In this document: positions 34,880 to 43,147 of the stretch, piece after piece | Layout: the number at the start of each line of letters is the position of its first letter | Position numbering within the stretch: the first letter of the stretch is position 1 | Assembly: GCA_964035545.1 (NCBI GenBank) | Contig: CAXIUT010000257.1 | Location: 1-60,193, forward strand | Direction of reading: 5' to 3' | DNA length: 60,193 nucleotides | Origin: Bugula neritina | Lineage: Eukaryota > Bryozoa > Gymnolaemata > Cheilostomatida > Bugulidae | The notes under the pieces: generated by a model | Seen by the model: only the letters and a program-made list of their open reading frames with translations | Database searches by the model: none | Told to the model about the DNA's origin: nothing | Position numbers and translations under genes: made by a program

Positions 34880-36112
34880 CTAGAGCGGGAAATGTTTGCG
34901 CAGCAAATTGATCCGCATATCCAGCTGATCAACAGCGCGCAGCTTTTCTTCCGCTGCCATCATCTCTCGGATCAGCTTTCGGCGCTTGCCAGACAGCTGC
35001 GCACTAAGGCGATCAAGCAGGCCCATCCGATCGAATGTGGTGCGGTGTTTGGTGATAGTGGATTTGAGTTTGCGCCGGGCTTTCTTGTTGTTTTGCACGA
35101 CCCCGTCCCAGCCGGATTTGTGGGCTGTGGAGAGAAGGTGAGCGGCTTCTGCGCGCCAATCTTTCAGCGTGGTAAAACTTGCCTGGCCGAACTCTTCTGC
35201 CTGAAGGGTCTTGGTTAGCTTTTGCGGCACGCTTGACCAGAAGTAGAGCTGTAGTGATAAAGCCAATCTTTCGGTTGGCGTCGCGGCGCGTGCAAGTGCG
35301 TTGACCAACAGGCGTTTGGTGGATTGATGGCTGGCATCCAATTGCGATTGAAGTTGATGATGCAGCTCGGGGCGCTCGTCGGCCAAAGCGTCCAGATAGG
35401 CTAGGCTCATGGCTTGGCGTGTGTGTTCCCATAACTTGGTCTTGTTGATCTGGTGGCGCTTGTTCTGGCTCTTGCGCGAGGCGGTGACGGTATAGGAGCC
35501 ATCACGATTGCGGCGCATCCCATCTGGGTGACCATACTTAATTTCGACATCTGGCATGGCAGCTGGATTGATCTGCATGGCTTTCAGGCGCTCGCCAAAC
35601 CGGGCGTGTGTTTTTTGGAGGGATGTTTCGCTGACGCTGTGATCTTTGAGCGTGCTTGGAAATTTTAGAGCTTTTGCAAACGGGCGCAAAGTGGGCGTCA
35701 GTGTACCTGTAGTGATAAAATTACTTTTGCTTGGCGCGCTTTGCTTACTGGATTTAATGTCCATTGGCTCTGGCCTGTTAGTCGCATCAACAGATTTGGG
35801 GCGCGGCTCTTGTTCAAGCGGTTTAGCCTCGAGTGGGGCAGAGGCTTCTGTTTGGATCTGCGGTGTACTGGTGGCGGTGCCGATGATGTTCGTGCTTGCG
35901 GCGCGCACTGATGTGACGAGCGCGGCCATGTCGGCTTGTCCAAGTTGTTCGCGGGTGGCCCTGACTTGCTGCGCCACGGCAGGTTCCACAGCGCCTAGGT
36001 ACTCAATCGTTCGCGTGCGAACGCGGCCACCCTCGCGATAGCTTTCCTGCATATAGCCGTAGTATCGACCATGTACCTTTTTGATCGCTAAGTAGGGTAC
36101 CTGAGACCTCAC
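34880..36112 (-). CDS. Basic DNA-binding-like protein, 410 aa, shares an N-terminal domain with the 524-aa protein
   Basis: The GTG at 36112 is the likely start. The first 50 residues (YGYMQESYREGGRVRTRTI, then EYLG) match the N-terminus of the 524-aa protein encoded at 36527-38101 and recall the N-terminal segment of some IS1634-type transposases. A Ser/Pro/Thr-rich linker covers about 75-145. The C-terminal 250 residues are helical and strongly basic with no transposase DDE motif. Two copies of the GTAGTGATAA word lie inside the gene in different reading frames (35251 and 35709), and a third lies 18 bases before the start. Function is unknown. Charge and context suggest a DNA-processing accessory. 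Confidence 0.78.
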   Translation of the reverse strand: MRSQVPYLAIKKVHGRYYGYMQESYREGGRVRTRTIEYLGAVEPAVAQQVRATREQLGQADMAALVTSVRAASTNIIGTATSTPQIQTEASAPLEAKPLEQEPRPKSVDATNRPEPMDIKSSKQSAPSKSNFITTGTLTPTLRPFAKALKFPSTLKDHSVSETSLQKTHARFGERLKAMQINPAAMPDVEIKYGHPDGMRRNRDGSYTVTASRKSQNKRHQINKTKLWEHTRQAMSLAYLDALADERPELHHQLQSQLDASHQSTKRLLVNALARAATPTERLALSLQLYFWSSVPQKLTKTLQAEEFGQASFTTLKDWRAEAAHLLSTAHKSGWDGVVQNNKKARRKLKSTITKHRTTFDRMGLLDRLSAQLSGKRRKLIREMMAAEEKLRAVDQLDMRINLLRKHFPL

Positions 36113-36130
36113 AGTTTTTTATGCTTACCT

Positions 36131-36140
36131 GTAGTGATAA
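36131..36140 (+). promoter_or_regulatory. GTAGTGATAA word in the divergent gap 36113-36173
   Basis: It lies 18 bases before the GTG start of the 410-aa gene (minus) and 33 bases before the 118-aa ORF (plus). On the minus strand it reads TTATCACTAC, about where a promoter or operator would be. It is a candidate binding site for a regulator of both genes. Confidence 0.5.
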
Positions 36141-36173
36141 AATCAATTTGACGATGCGTCTAGGGTTCCTACG

Positions 36174-36530
36174 ATGAGGAAGATGATATCCACGTTTCAG
36201 CGAATTGACCGCACTGAGCGTTCGATAGGGGAGCGGGCGAAGCGGTGTTTCCAGGAGGGAGAGTTCGTGGACAGAGTTGCGCGCAAAATCTGGTTGGATG
36301 ACGTGCATGAATTCTTGCGCTGGCTGGCTATGCAGACAAACTCGCTTGATGAGGGCGCGTGGACGGTTGATCGATCCCGGCAATATGTATTGCACCTACA
36401 ACGCTACCAGCCGCGCCAACGGGCAGCTCGCAAGTGGCAAGCCGTGGTGCACCTGGCCGATTGGAGCCACGAAGCTATACCGTTTAGAACGGAAACCCCC
36501 ACTGAAGGCGTAGTGATAACTCGCATCTAA
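36174..36530 (+). CDS. Hypothetical protein, 118 aa
   Basis: This is the only plausible gene between two minus-strand genes. AGGG lies about 12 nt before the ATG. The product is charged, rich in Arg, Glu and Trp, and helical (KIWLDDVHEFLRWLAMQ). Its composition is that of a real small protein, not of a shadow frame. The last codons contain one copy of the GTAGTGATAA word, and the stop overlaps the stop of the converging 524-aa gene by four bases. No family is recognised. Confidence 0.55.
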   Translation: MRKMISTFQRIDRTERSIGERAKRCFQEGEFVDRVARKIWLDDVHEFLRWLAMQTNSLDEGAWTVDRSRQYVLHLQRYQPRQRAARKWQAVVHLADWSHEAIPFRTETPTEGVVITRI

Positions 36531-38101
36531 AGTGCCTTTATCGGCCGATCATCATCGGGTGAAAGCGCTATTGAATTCCACTCAATGCCGTAGTCATCTT
36601 GCTCGAGGGTAACAGTGTGGCCAAGCTTTTTGAGATACTTGGGAATGTCCCGTTCGTAAAAACTCAGTACCCGTCGCTGGCCGTCGCTAAGATTTTCTGG
36701 TTCATATGGATTATGCTCGTTCACTGTGTGCCAGTAGGTTTGATCTGAATTGGATTGTATGATTGCTGTGTCGCCATGTGGCGTATCCACAGCCACGTGG
36801 AACTGTCCTTGCTCACGAGTGGCTCGCTCTGCCCAATCGCTTGCAGTGGGATATTCGTCATCAAAGTATGTTTCTGCCAAATCAGATAGGTCTTCAGTAG
36901 TCGGCACATTGGTGCCTTCCCAACCATAGCTTTCTGGATCTGATGGCAGAACTTCTGTTGCGAAATGGCTGATCTCTGAGCTGCGAATTTCAGACCAGTT
37001 GTCTCGCCGCTCAATATCATAAGTGTTCAACAACAGCACGTCATTGCCATAGACCTCAAGCACGAGAGCGTCTTCACCAAAGGTCTCGATATCTGTTCCT
37101 GGCCGGAAGTCGTCAAGGATCAAGTCATCGCTTGAGGGAGATGCAAACTGCTCGATATAGGCGGCTGTTTCAGCATTTGGGAAATGCAGCTCTGCTAATC
37201 CATCGCGCGCAGCCCGGCGGATTTCTTCCTTAAGAGTGCGCTGCCACCAGGTCTTACGGTAAGCCACCAAACGATCGAAGTCTTCCTGAGCACAGGTCGA
37301 CGTCTCCAGAAACGGATTGCCTGGCTGCAATTGAAAGTCATCGGCTGATCGGTGGCTTTGGTACAAATCAGATTGCAGCTCCAAAATGCGGCGCACGTTG
37401 GCATCTGCATCGGTTTGGCAGCGGACATGGGCAAAGTAATTTGCAGCGGCGTCCTCGCGAGAAAAATGAGCCCGACCACCGGGCGTGGGGAAGGGGGTGG
37501 CGTAAATGATTTCTGCGTAGTCAAAGTCGTAATCCTGATGTTCTTCCGGCAGTTGAAACTCGTCCCATTGAGTATGGATTTCCACAGGATTAATTGGCAG
37601 TAGTTCAAGTTCTAGTCGGCGGGCGAACAGGTCCACGGGCACCCGCTCGCCGTCGATCTCAGCCAGGATAGCTTCGATCAGCTCTTTTTCAGCGGGTTTC
37701 AAACCGGGAACGCGGGCCAAGTCTAATACGAACTGCCGCGAGATGAATGTCTTCCCCTCCAACTCATCCAGAACTGCCAGTGTTAAACTATCCGCGCCGC
37801 TGTAGGGCGGAATTGGGGGATTGGCCAACTCATATTGTACCTGAGGATCAAGATTGTCAGAACCTGGGAGAGGGCTCTGCGAGGTGAAGCGCTGATCGTA
37901 ATATGAGCCCGAAGTAGCCTGCGCATCAATTGCGCTGCGTTCCGGCGAGAACAACCCCTGTTGCACTTGGATGACATCAAGGGCCGTCGCGCGGCCAAGA
38001 TACTGCAACGTTCGGGTTCGCACCTGCCCTTTGAGCCGGTAACTTTCCTGCACATACAGGTAAGGATTCCCCTTAACCCATTTGATGACAGGGTAGCTCA
38101 C
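36527..38101 (-). CDS. Acidic protein with polyvalent-like C-terminus, about 524 aa
   Basis: The frame extends to a TTG at 38125, but GGAG lies 9 nt before a GTG at 38101 and that start places the shared N-terminal domain (YLYVQESYRLKGQVRTRTL) at the very beginning, as in the 410-aa protein. The rest is acidic. The last 130 residues (RRVLSFYERDIPKYLKKLG, then a Gly/Trp motif) resemble the small domain that recurs in large polyvalent proteins of phages and conjugative elements, which are delivered with DNA. That comparison is from memory and moderate. The gene diverges from an 86-aa ORF across a gap with one GTAGTGATAA word. Confidence 0.75.
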   Translation of the reverse strand: MSYPVIKWVKGNPYLYVQESYRLKGQVRTRTLQYLGRATALDVIQVQQGLFSPERSAIDAQATSGSYYDQRFTSQSPLPGSDNLDPQVQYELANPPIPPYSGADSLTLAVLDELEGKTFISRQFVLDLARVPGLKPAEKELIEAILAEIDGERVPVDLFARRLELELLPINPVEIHTQWDEFQLPEEHQDYDFDYAEIIYATPFPTPGGRAHFSREDAAANYFAHVRCQTDADANVRRILELQSDLYQSHRSADDFQLQPGNPFLETSTCAQEDFDRLVAYRKTWWQRTLKEEIRRAARDGLAELHFPNAETAAYIEQFASPSSDDLILDDFRPGTDIETFGEDALVLEVYGNDVLLLNTYDIERRDNWSEIRSSEISHFATEVLPSDPESYGWEGTNVPTTEDLSDLAETYFDDEYPTASDWAERATREQGQFHVAVDTPHGDTAIIQSNSDQTYWHTVNEHNPYEPENLSDGQRRVLSFYERDIPKYLKKLGHTVTLEQDDYGIEWNSIALSPDDDRPIKAL

Positions 38102-38125
38102 TTTAGCGGACTCCAGTTTGACCAA

Positions 38126-38135
38126 GTAGTGATAA
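38126..38135 (+). promoter_or_regulatory. GTAGTGATAA word in the divergent gap 38102-38171
   Basis: It lies 25 bases before the preferred GTG of the 524-aa gene (minus) and 36 bases before the 86-aa ORF (plus), the same geometry as the copy at 36131. It is followed by CTTTGGTATGATAGT, which could form part of a plus-strand promoter. Confidence 0.5.
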
Positions 38136-38171
38136 CTTTGGTATGATAGTCAAACTTCTTCACCAAAAGCT

Positions 38172-38432
38172 ATGGAATTTGATGGGCCAAAGCCGGAAAC
38201 ATCGGATGAAAAACGCACGCGGTGGGAACGTGAACGCCAGGCGTTTTGGCAAAAAGCTGAAACTCGAGATCCCGGCGATGCAAACGCCCGTTGGCTAAAA
38301 GCGGAAAGCGACAAGACTTGCGCGGCCATTGATCGTCTAACTACGGGGGCTCAAAACCCAAAGCCATATTTTGGCAGCAGGGGAGACGATGTGGTTGATT
38401 TAGAAGAGCAGCCAGACGGCTCATTCCGGTAA
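38172..38432 (+). CDS. Hypothetical protein, 86 aa
   Basis: A small hydrophilic protein rich in Glu, Asp, Lys and Arg with two Trp in the first helix (RTRWERERQAFWQKAE). Low hydrophobicity suggests a helical or partly disordered binding protein. It starts in a divergent promoter gap and its stop abuts the stop of the interrupted coiled-coil gene. No family is recognised. Confidence 0.6.
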   Translation: MEFDGPKPETSDEKRTRWERERQAFWQKAETRDPGDANARWLKAESDKTCAAIDRLTTGAQNPKPYFGSRGDDVVDLEEQPDGSFR

Positions 38433-38555
38433 TCAGAGTTTGCCTTGCCGCGTCAGTTTTTCCACGGTGGCATTGATGTGATCGCTGGAAGCCGCGCCAA
38501 ATTCTCGCACCAGCTGGATCTTTAGGCGTTCTCTGAATTCAAAGTTGCCTTTATC
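38433..38555 (-). pseudogene. 3' part of a coiled-coil gene interrupted by IS66
   Basis: Thirty-eight codons plus stop on the minus strand, followed by the left target duplication CCTTTATC (38548-38555). With one copy of the duplication removed, the frame joins exactly to the 5' part at 41064-41548: 485 plus 115 bases give 600, that is 199 codons and a stop. Before the insertion the gene therefore encoded a 199-aa protein. Confidence 0.88.
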
Positions 38556-38636
38556 GTAAGCGATGTGTAGACCCCATGGTATCGGCCGCATCCGTGATGT
38601 GAGATTCTTGCCTCCAACGATTTCGGAGGGATTGTT

Positions 38637-38987
38637 ATGCTTGATAATGTTGGTGGCGGCGGTGTTCGCAAGAAGAACGTGCGCCGTTCTGCGGCGGAAC
38701 GCGCGGCGATTGTTGCTGAGAGTTATGAGCCTGGTGCGACTGTTGCGATGGTGGCGCGACGGCACGGGATTGTAGCATCGCAGCTTTCGACTTGGCGCAC
38801 GGCGGCAAAGCGCAAGAAGGAAGCGGATCACAGCCCTGCCTTTGCCGATCTATCCGTGATCCCCGAGGCGCTTCCAGCAGCGTTTGAGGGGGTCGAGATC
38901 GCGGTGGGCGCTATAACTGTCCGCCTGCCCAAGAGCACAACACCTAAACGGATTGCCGACATCGCACAACGTTTGGCACAGGCGTGA
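38637..38987 (+). CDS. tnpA: IS66 accessory protein TnpA, 116 aa
   Basis: A basic N-terminal helix-turn-helix (ERAAIVAESYEPGATVAMVARRHG, seen in part as ATVAMVARRHGI) is the standard IS66 OrfA fold, which binds the element ends. GGAGGG lies about 7 nt before the ATG. Its TGA overlaps the GTG start of tnpB (GTGA), the usual translational coupling in this family. Confidence 0.92.
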   Translation: MLDNVGGGGVRKKNVRRSAAERAAIVAESYEPGATVAMVARRHGIVASQLSTWRTAAKRKKEADHSPAFADLSVIPEALPAAFEGVEIAVGAITVRLPKSTTPKRIADIAQRLAQA

Positions 38988-39337
38988 TCTATCCCAGCCA
39001 AGCGGTTCGGATCGTGATCGCGACCAAGCCCGTAGACTTCCGCAAAGGCCACGATGGCTTGGCGGCACTGGCCGAGCGCGAACTTGGCCTTGATCCGCAT
39101 TCTGGCGTCATTGTTGTGTTCCGCGCCAAACGCGGCGACCGGATTAAGGTGTTGCTTTGGGACGGCTCTGGCCTGGTGCTGTGCTACAAGCGGTTGGAAC
39201 AGGGCAAGTTCGCTTGGCCGAAAGTGCAGGATGGCATGATACGGCTGACGAAGGCGCAGTTTGAGGCTTTGTTTGAAGGTTTAGATTGGCGGCGTGTGAT
39301 GGCGAAGCGGACCCGCCGCCCGGGTGCGACAGAGTGA
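38984..39337 (+). CDS. tnpB: IS66 accessory protein TnpB, 117 aa
   Basis: The conserved IS66 Orf2 pattern is plain: VDFRKGHDGLAAL near residue 18, RGDRIKVLLWDGSG near 50 and a final LFEGLDWRR. The start is a GTG overlapping the tnpA stop. Its exact role in IS66 transposition is unsettled, but it is required in elements that carry it. Confidence 0.93.
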   Translation: MIYPSQAVRIVIATKPVDFRKGHDGLAALAERELGLDPHSGVIVVFRAKRGDRIKVLLWDGSGLVLCYKRLEQGKFAWPKVQDGMIRLTKAQFEALFEGLDWRRVMAKRTRRPGATE

Positions 39338-39402
39338 ATCGACACGCCAGATGTGGGACGGAATGCCGTGCAAACATAGTGCTATTTTGGTAAGTATTGC
39401 TT

Positions 39403-40998
39403 ATGTTTGACGCGCTTAAAAACCTTGATCTGGAGGCCCTTCCTGCGGAGGTGCGAGAAGTCGTTTTGGGTCTTGGTCAACGGAATGCAGAACTGGAAGA
39501 GCGCACCGCCGCCCTCGCAGCCCAAAACGCCGAGCTTGAGGCGCTGAACGCGCGGTTGGAGCACTTTGTCAAAGAACTGAACCATGTAATTTACGGCGCG
39601 CGCAGTGAGAAGCTGACGGAAGATGAACGCCAGTTGGCGTTCGAGGACATTGAGGTCGCCCAATCCGAAGCGGAAGAGCAGGCAGACACCATCGAGATGA
39701 CCACGCCGCGCAAGAAGCGCAAGCCTGTGCAGCGCAACCTTGGCAACCTGCCTGATCACCTGGAACGGATTGAACAGATCATTGAGCCCGACAGTATCGT
39801 CTGTCCCTGCGGATGTGGGGATATGGTGCGTATCGGTGAAGATATCACCGAGCGACTAGAGATTGTCCCCGCGCAGCCAAAGGTCATTGTGGCCATCCGC
39901 CCCAAGTACGCCTGCCCAAGCAAGCAGGGTGGTGTGGTGCAGGCCTTGGCCCCTGTACATCTGATCGAGGGTGGGCTGCCAACAGAAGGCACACTGGCCC
40001 ATGTCAGCGTGTCCAAATATGCGGATCACTGCCCGCTGTTCCGTCAATCCCAGATATATGCCAGATCAGGCCTCAACATTGATCGCTCCACGCTGGCCAA
40101 CTGGATGGGCAAGGTGTCCTTCCATCTCGCCCCAGTGGTGGATCACATGTTCAAAGAACTGAAGAGATCAGACAAACTCTTTGCAGATGAGACGCGCTGT
40201 CCGGTGCTGGACCCCGGACGTGGCAAAACCAAAACAGGCTATCTCTGGGCCATTGCCCGCGATGAGCGCCCTTTCGGCGGCACGGCTCCACCTGGTGTGG
40301 TCTTCTGCTACGCAGATGGACGCGGCGGCAAACATGCGACAGACTTCTTAACGGGCTTTAGCGGTACGCTGCAAGTTGACGGCTATACGGGCTATAATGC
40401 CCTGACCAAGCCGGGGCGCAATTCTGGCCCCGTCAAACTGGCGTATTGCTGGGCGCACGCGCGACGCAAGCTTAAGGAAGTGCATGACCGCGATGGATCG
40501 CCCGTCGCCAAAGAAGGGCTCAAACGCATTGCCAAGTTCTATAAGATCGAAGACGCCATCAGGGGGCAATCCGCTGAACAGCGTAAGGCCGCGCGCCAAG
40601 AGCAAACCAAACCGTTGATCGAGGACTTCGAGGTCTGGCTCAAAACAACCCGCGCCCGCATCTCCGCAAAATCACGGCTTGGTGAGAAGCTCAGCTACAT
40701 CGCCAAATACATGGATGGGCTAAAGCTGTTCCTTGATGATGGCACCGTCGAGATGGACAGCAACGTGGTCGAGCGTGCGATCCGCCCGATTGCCCTTAAT
40801 CGCAAGAACGCGTTATTTGCGGGTCATGATGAGGGCGGTCGCACATGGGCGCGCATCGCCTCCCTGATCGAGACCTGCAAGCTCAATGTCGTCGAACCAT
40901 ACGCGTATCTCAAGGCAACCTTGGAGGCCATTGCGGTAGGCCATCCGGCAGCTCGCATCGATGAACTCATGCCGTGGAACTTTGACAACGTGGGCTGA
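39403..40998 (+). CDS. tnpC: IS66 transposase TnpC, 531 aa
   Basis: An N-terminal leucine-rich coiled coil (about 15-60) is followed by a zinc-finger-like PCGCGD segment near 145. The DDE core follows: an Asp in LFADETRCPV, another in LQVDGYTGY, and a Glu in NVVERAIRPIALNRKN, with the C-terminal IS66 domain. A TTG two codons upstream could also initiate. Length is normal for the family and no frameshift is seen. Confidence 0.95.
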   Translation: MFDALKNLDLEALPAEVREVVLGLGQRNAELEERTAALAAQNAELEALNARLEHFVKELNHVIYGARSEKLTEDERQLAFEDIEVAQSEAEEQADTIEMTTPRKKRKPVQRNLGNLPDHLERIEQIIEPDSIVCPCGCGDMVRIGEDITERLEIVPAQPKVIVAIRPKYACPSKQGGVVQALAPVHLIEGGLPTEGTLAHVSVSKYADHCPLFRQSQIYARSGLNIDRSTLANWMGKVSFHLAPVVDHMFKELKRSDKLFADETRCPVLDPGRGKTKTGYLWAIARDERPFGGTAPPGVVFCYADGRGGKHATDFLTGFSGTLQVDGYTGYNALTKPGRNSGPVKLAYCWAHARRKLKEVHDRDGSPVAKEGLKRIAKFYKIEDAIRGQSAEQRKAARQEQTKPLIEDFEVWLKTTRARISAKSRLGEKLSYIAKYMDGLKLFLDDGTVEMDSNVVERAIRPIALNRKNALFAGHDEGGRTWARIASLIETCKLNVVEPYAYLKATLEAIAVGHPAARIDELMPWNFDNVG

Positions 40999-41063
40999 TA
41001 CCGCTTACTGTGCGGGCAGACCGGACGGTTACGCCGATACCATGGGGTCTACACATCGCTTAC

Positions 41064-41548
41064 CCTTTATCGAGGTGATCAACCAGTTCCAGCCTTTTGC
41101 GTTCCTCAGCCAAAGTAACCAGCTCATGGCTTTGCTCACTGGTCTTAGCGTCCATCGCGTGCTGGTGATCGAGAATTGATTGCTCGGCTGTTATGCGCGC
41201 GGCCACAACCAACTCGATAATGCGGGTTTCCAGGCGCACAACTTCTTTGTCGATATCCCAAAAATGGCGAAAGAAATCGTCCTGCTGTTTGATTGAGGTC
41301 TGGATAGCTTCAAGCCGGACTTGCTGAGCGTTCTTGAATTCTTGAAACTTCAGATCAAGGGCGCGGTTTTCCTTATCAAGATCGTGATGAAGTAGTGATA
41401 ACTCTCGCTCGTTGTCCCCGCGAAGCTTTTCGATCTCAACGTCAAATTCTTCTGAGGTAATTCGATCCTGGCGGCGCAGGTCCGATTGCAGCCGGATTTG
41501 ATTTTCCCGTTGGCGTCCACGAGCTTCGATTTCCCATGCGTCAGCCAT
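41064..41548 (-). pseudogene. 5' part of a coiled-coil gene interrupted by IS66
   Basis: About 161 codons of a strongly charged, helical protein rich in Glu, Arg, Gln and Leu, predicted coiled coil over most of its length. Translation now stops one codon inside the IS66 end (a TAA formed by the GTAAGC terminus), so a protein missing its last 38 or so residues may still be made. The start overlaps the upstream 125-aa gene by eight bases. One GTAGTGATAA word lies inside the gene at 41392. Confidence 0.87.
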
Positions 41549-41918
41549 CAGTTTTGCCCAGCAGCGGTGTTTGTTGATCTGCTTTGGTGAGGCGTTGCGA
41601 AATATCGGCCCTAAAGCGTTCCATCAGATCTGTTTGCTGTTCATAGCCAGAGGAGACGGTTTTCTGCATGGTTTCGCTCATCTCCAATAGTTCAGATGTG
41701 CGTTGTTGCATTTGCCCTTCGAGTGCTGCGAACTTTGTCTGCAATGCCTCAAATTCAGCCAGAGCATCCCCAAAACTAGCTTCAATGCCGTTAAGTTTGC
41801 CGTGCAGAGCTTGGTTTTCCGCAAGGACGGCTTCGTACATGCGTTTGTAATCGGCTTGTTCTTGCTGATCGCGAAAGCGGTCACTGTCCCGCTCGTCTGA
41901 GGTGCGAAAATCTACCAA
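41541..41918 (-). CDS. Coiled-coil protein, 125 aa
   Basis: The protein is hydrophilic with heptad-like Leu, Met and Ala spacing from residue 25 to 105 and many Glu and Gln residues. The frame begins with a TTG at 41918, two bases from the stop of the upstream gene. An internal ATG at 41840 is the alternative and would give 99 aa. With its coiled-coil neighbour (199 aa before the IS66 insertion) it could form a hetero-oligomer. There is no known family. Confidence 0.65.
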   Translation of the reverse strand: MVDFRTSDERDSDRFRDQQEQADYKRMYEAVLAENQALHGKLNGIEASFGDALAEFEALQTKFAALEGQMQQRTSELLEMSETMQKTVSSGYEQQTDLMERFRADISQRLTKADQQTPLLGKTDG

Positions 41919-41919
41919 G

Positions 41920-43147
41920 TCAAATATCCAATCTCTCTAAAAGATGTTCTTTTCGTCTGAGAGTATCAAATATGCGCCGCCCTTCCATAGAGTCTTGCGG
42001 ATTGTCAATGTCGCCAGCTTCGTTTCGTATGTTATAGATCGCGGTGAGAATGCTTTCGGGGCGCTCACTTGTGGCTTTGGGAAGTTCGTATGTTTCGACG
42101 ATCTTAACCAGTGAGCGGTGTAGCTGTCGGGTTTCCTGAAACTTTCGCCACATGTCACGAGGTTCACGCGCTAATGTTGTTGTGAGCTTGTTGAACGCGC
42201 CAAAAAAACCTGTCTTGCCTTTGTTACGATCCTTTGCAGCCAGAAATTCTTCGGTCTGTTCAATGAAATGAATGCTGTAATTTGCTTTAAGATTAAGTGT
42301 CGAGCCATCAAATGCACGGTGGGCGGTCAAAATTTCGTCGGCTTCAAAGGTTGAAATGCGATACGTTTGGCAGATTTTTTCAAGGATGCCGTCCTCGCCA
42401 GTTACGAACACATCATTTGGGGATGTGTCGTAGTCGCCGCCATGTTCCGGAGCAGGGCTATCTTCGGTTTCGCGGTACTGTGAAAAATCAACATCTGGTT
42501 TTAGCACTGCGGGCACCGACATTACACTAGGGCCAGCTGAGGGAAAAGAGCTCTGGGCATTCACTAAACCCTCTTCTTGTTCCTCATGAGAAAAACGAAT
42601 ATTCTTGAAATAACTATCAGACATGTTCTCAACTAATTGTTCTACAGGAATTTTGACAAAATCTAAATCATCAAGAGAATTTATTTCTGCGAACAATACT
42701 CGAAAAACGGCCTCATGAAGGCCGAGGGATTTTTCTAGAGCAAATACTGATTTGTACATGATGGACGAGGTATAAAAACCATTTATACAGCACAGATGAG
42801 CGCAAGCGCCTAAAAATTTTTCGTCTACAAGGCCATCATGAAATGGTGCGTCGAATTTGTACAAATACTGCTTTTGCTCTTCTTTTAGCCCAATCAACGG
42901 TAGGTGAACAGATTTAGAACTTGCTGCACCGTCAATGGTTTCTTGCCCGCACTGTTCGTTATATTTCGGAAATGGGTGATGAGGTCGCTTTGAAAAATAA
43001 TAAACGGAATTCGTGTGGGAAATCAGCCCGTTCCACAGATCATTACACTCCTCGACCATTCTGTCTCCTTCGGAACTAGAGAAAGTCATGGGCATTGGTA
43101 AGCAAGCATCTTGAATATAACGCAGGTCGTATTTTATTTCCTCTAGC
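41920..43147 (-). pseudogene. 3' part of a 471-aa gene interrupted by the IS903-type element
   Basis: From an ATG at 43095 this piece alone can encode 391 residues. Across the insertion, removing the element and one 9-bp duplication joins it in frame with 44199-44395 (197 plus 1219 bases give 1416, that is 471 codons and a stop). The protein is soluble, with two Cys/His-containing helical segments in the first half, an acidic linker near 200-230 of the 391-aa piece and a helical C-terminus. I recognise no family. It is the first gene of the minus-strand coiled-coil set, so the insertion could also disturb expression of the genes downstream. Confidence 0.85.

Larger units (their letters stand above)
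38556..41063 (+). mobile_element. Complete IS66-family insertion sequence, 2,508 bp
   Basis: The two ends are perfect 31-bp inverted repeats beginning GTAAGCGATGTG, at 38556-38586 and 41033-41063. They are flanked by an 8-bp target duplication CCTTTATC (38548-38555 and 41064-41071), the length expected for IS66. Three genes in the usual order (tnpA, tnpB, tnpC) are intact. Perfect ends, perfect duplications and a split host gene that rejoins in frame show a recent insertion. Confidence 0.97.
35251..41401 (+). repeat. Six dispersed same-direction copies of GTAGTGATAA
   Basis: Exact copies start at 35251, 35709, 36131, 36520, 38126 and 41392, all in the same orientation. The copies at 35709 and 36131 share 18 bases (from TACCTG to AAAAT). 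The last three share two further bases, CT. Two lie in divergent promoter gaps and four overlap coding sequence in unrelated frames, so protein conservation does not explain them. Confidence 0.8.

Noticed and set aside
34465-34911. 148-codon plus-strand ORF in the gap before the HerA-like gene
   Set aside because: No ribosome-binding site, random-looking composition and overlap with the end of the 410-aa gene on the other strand.
36003-36395. 130-codon minus-strand ORF across the divergent gap
   Set aside because: It overlaps the start of the 410-aa gene in another frame and the 118-aa plus-strand ORF, and its product looks like out-of-frame translation.
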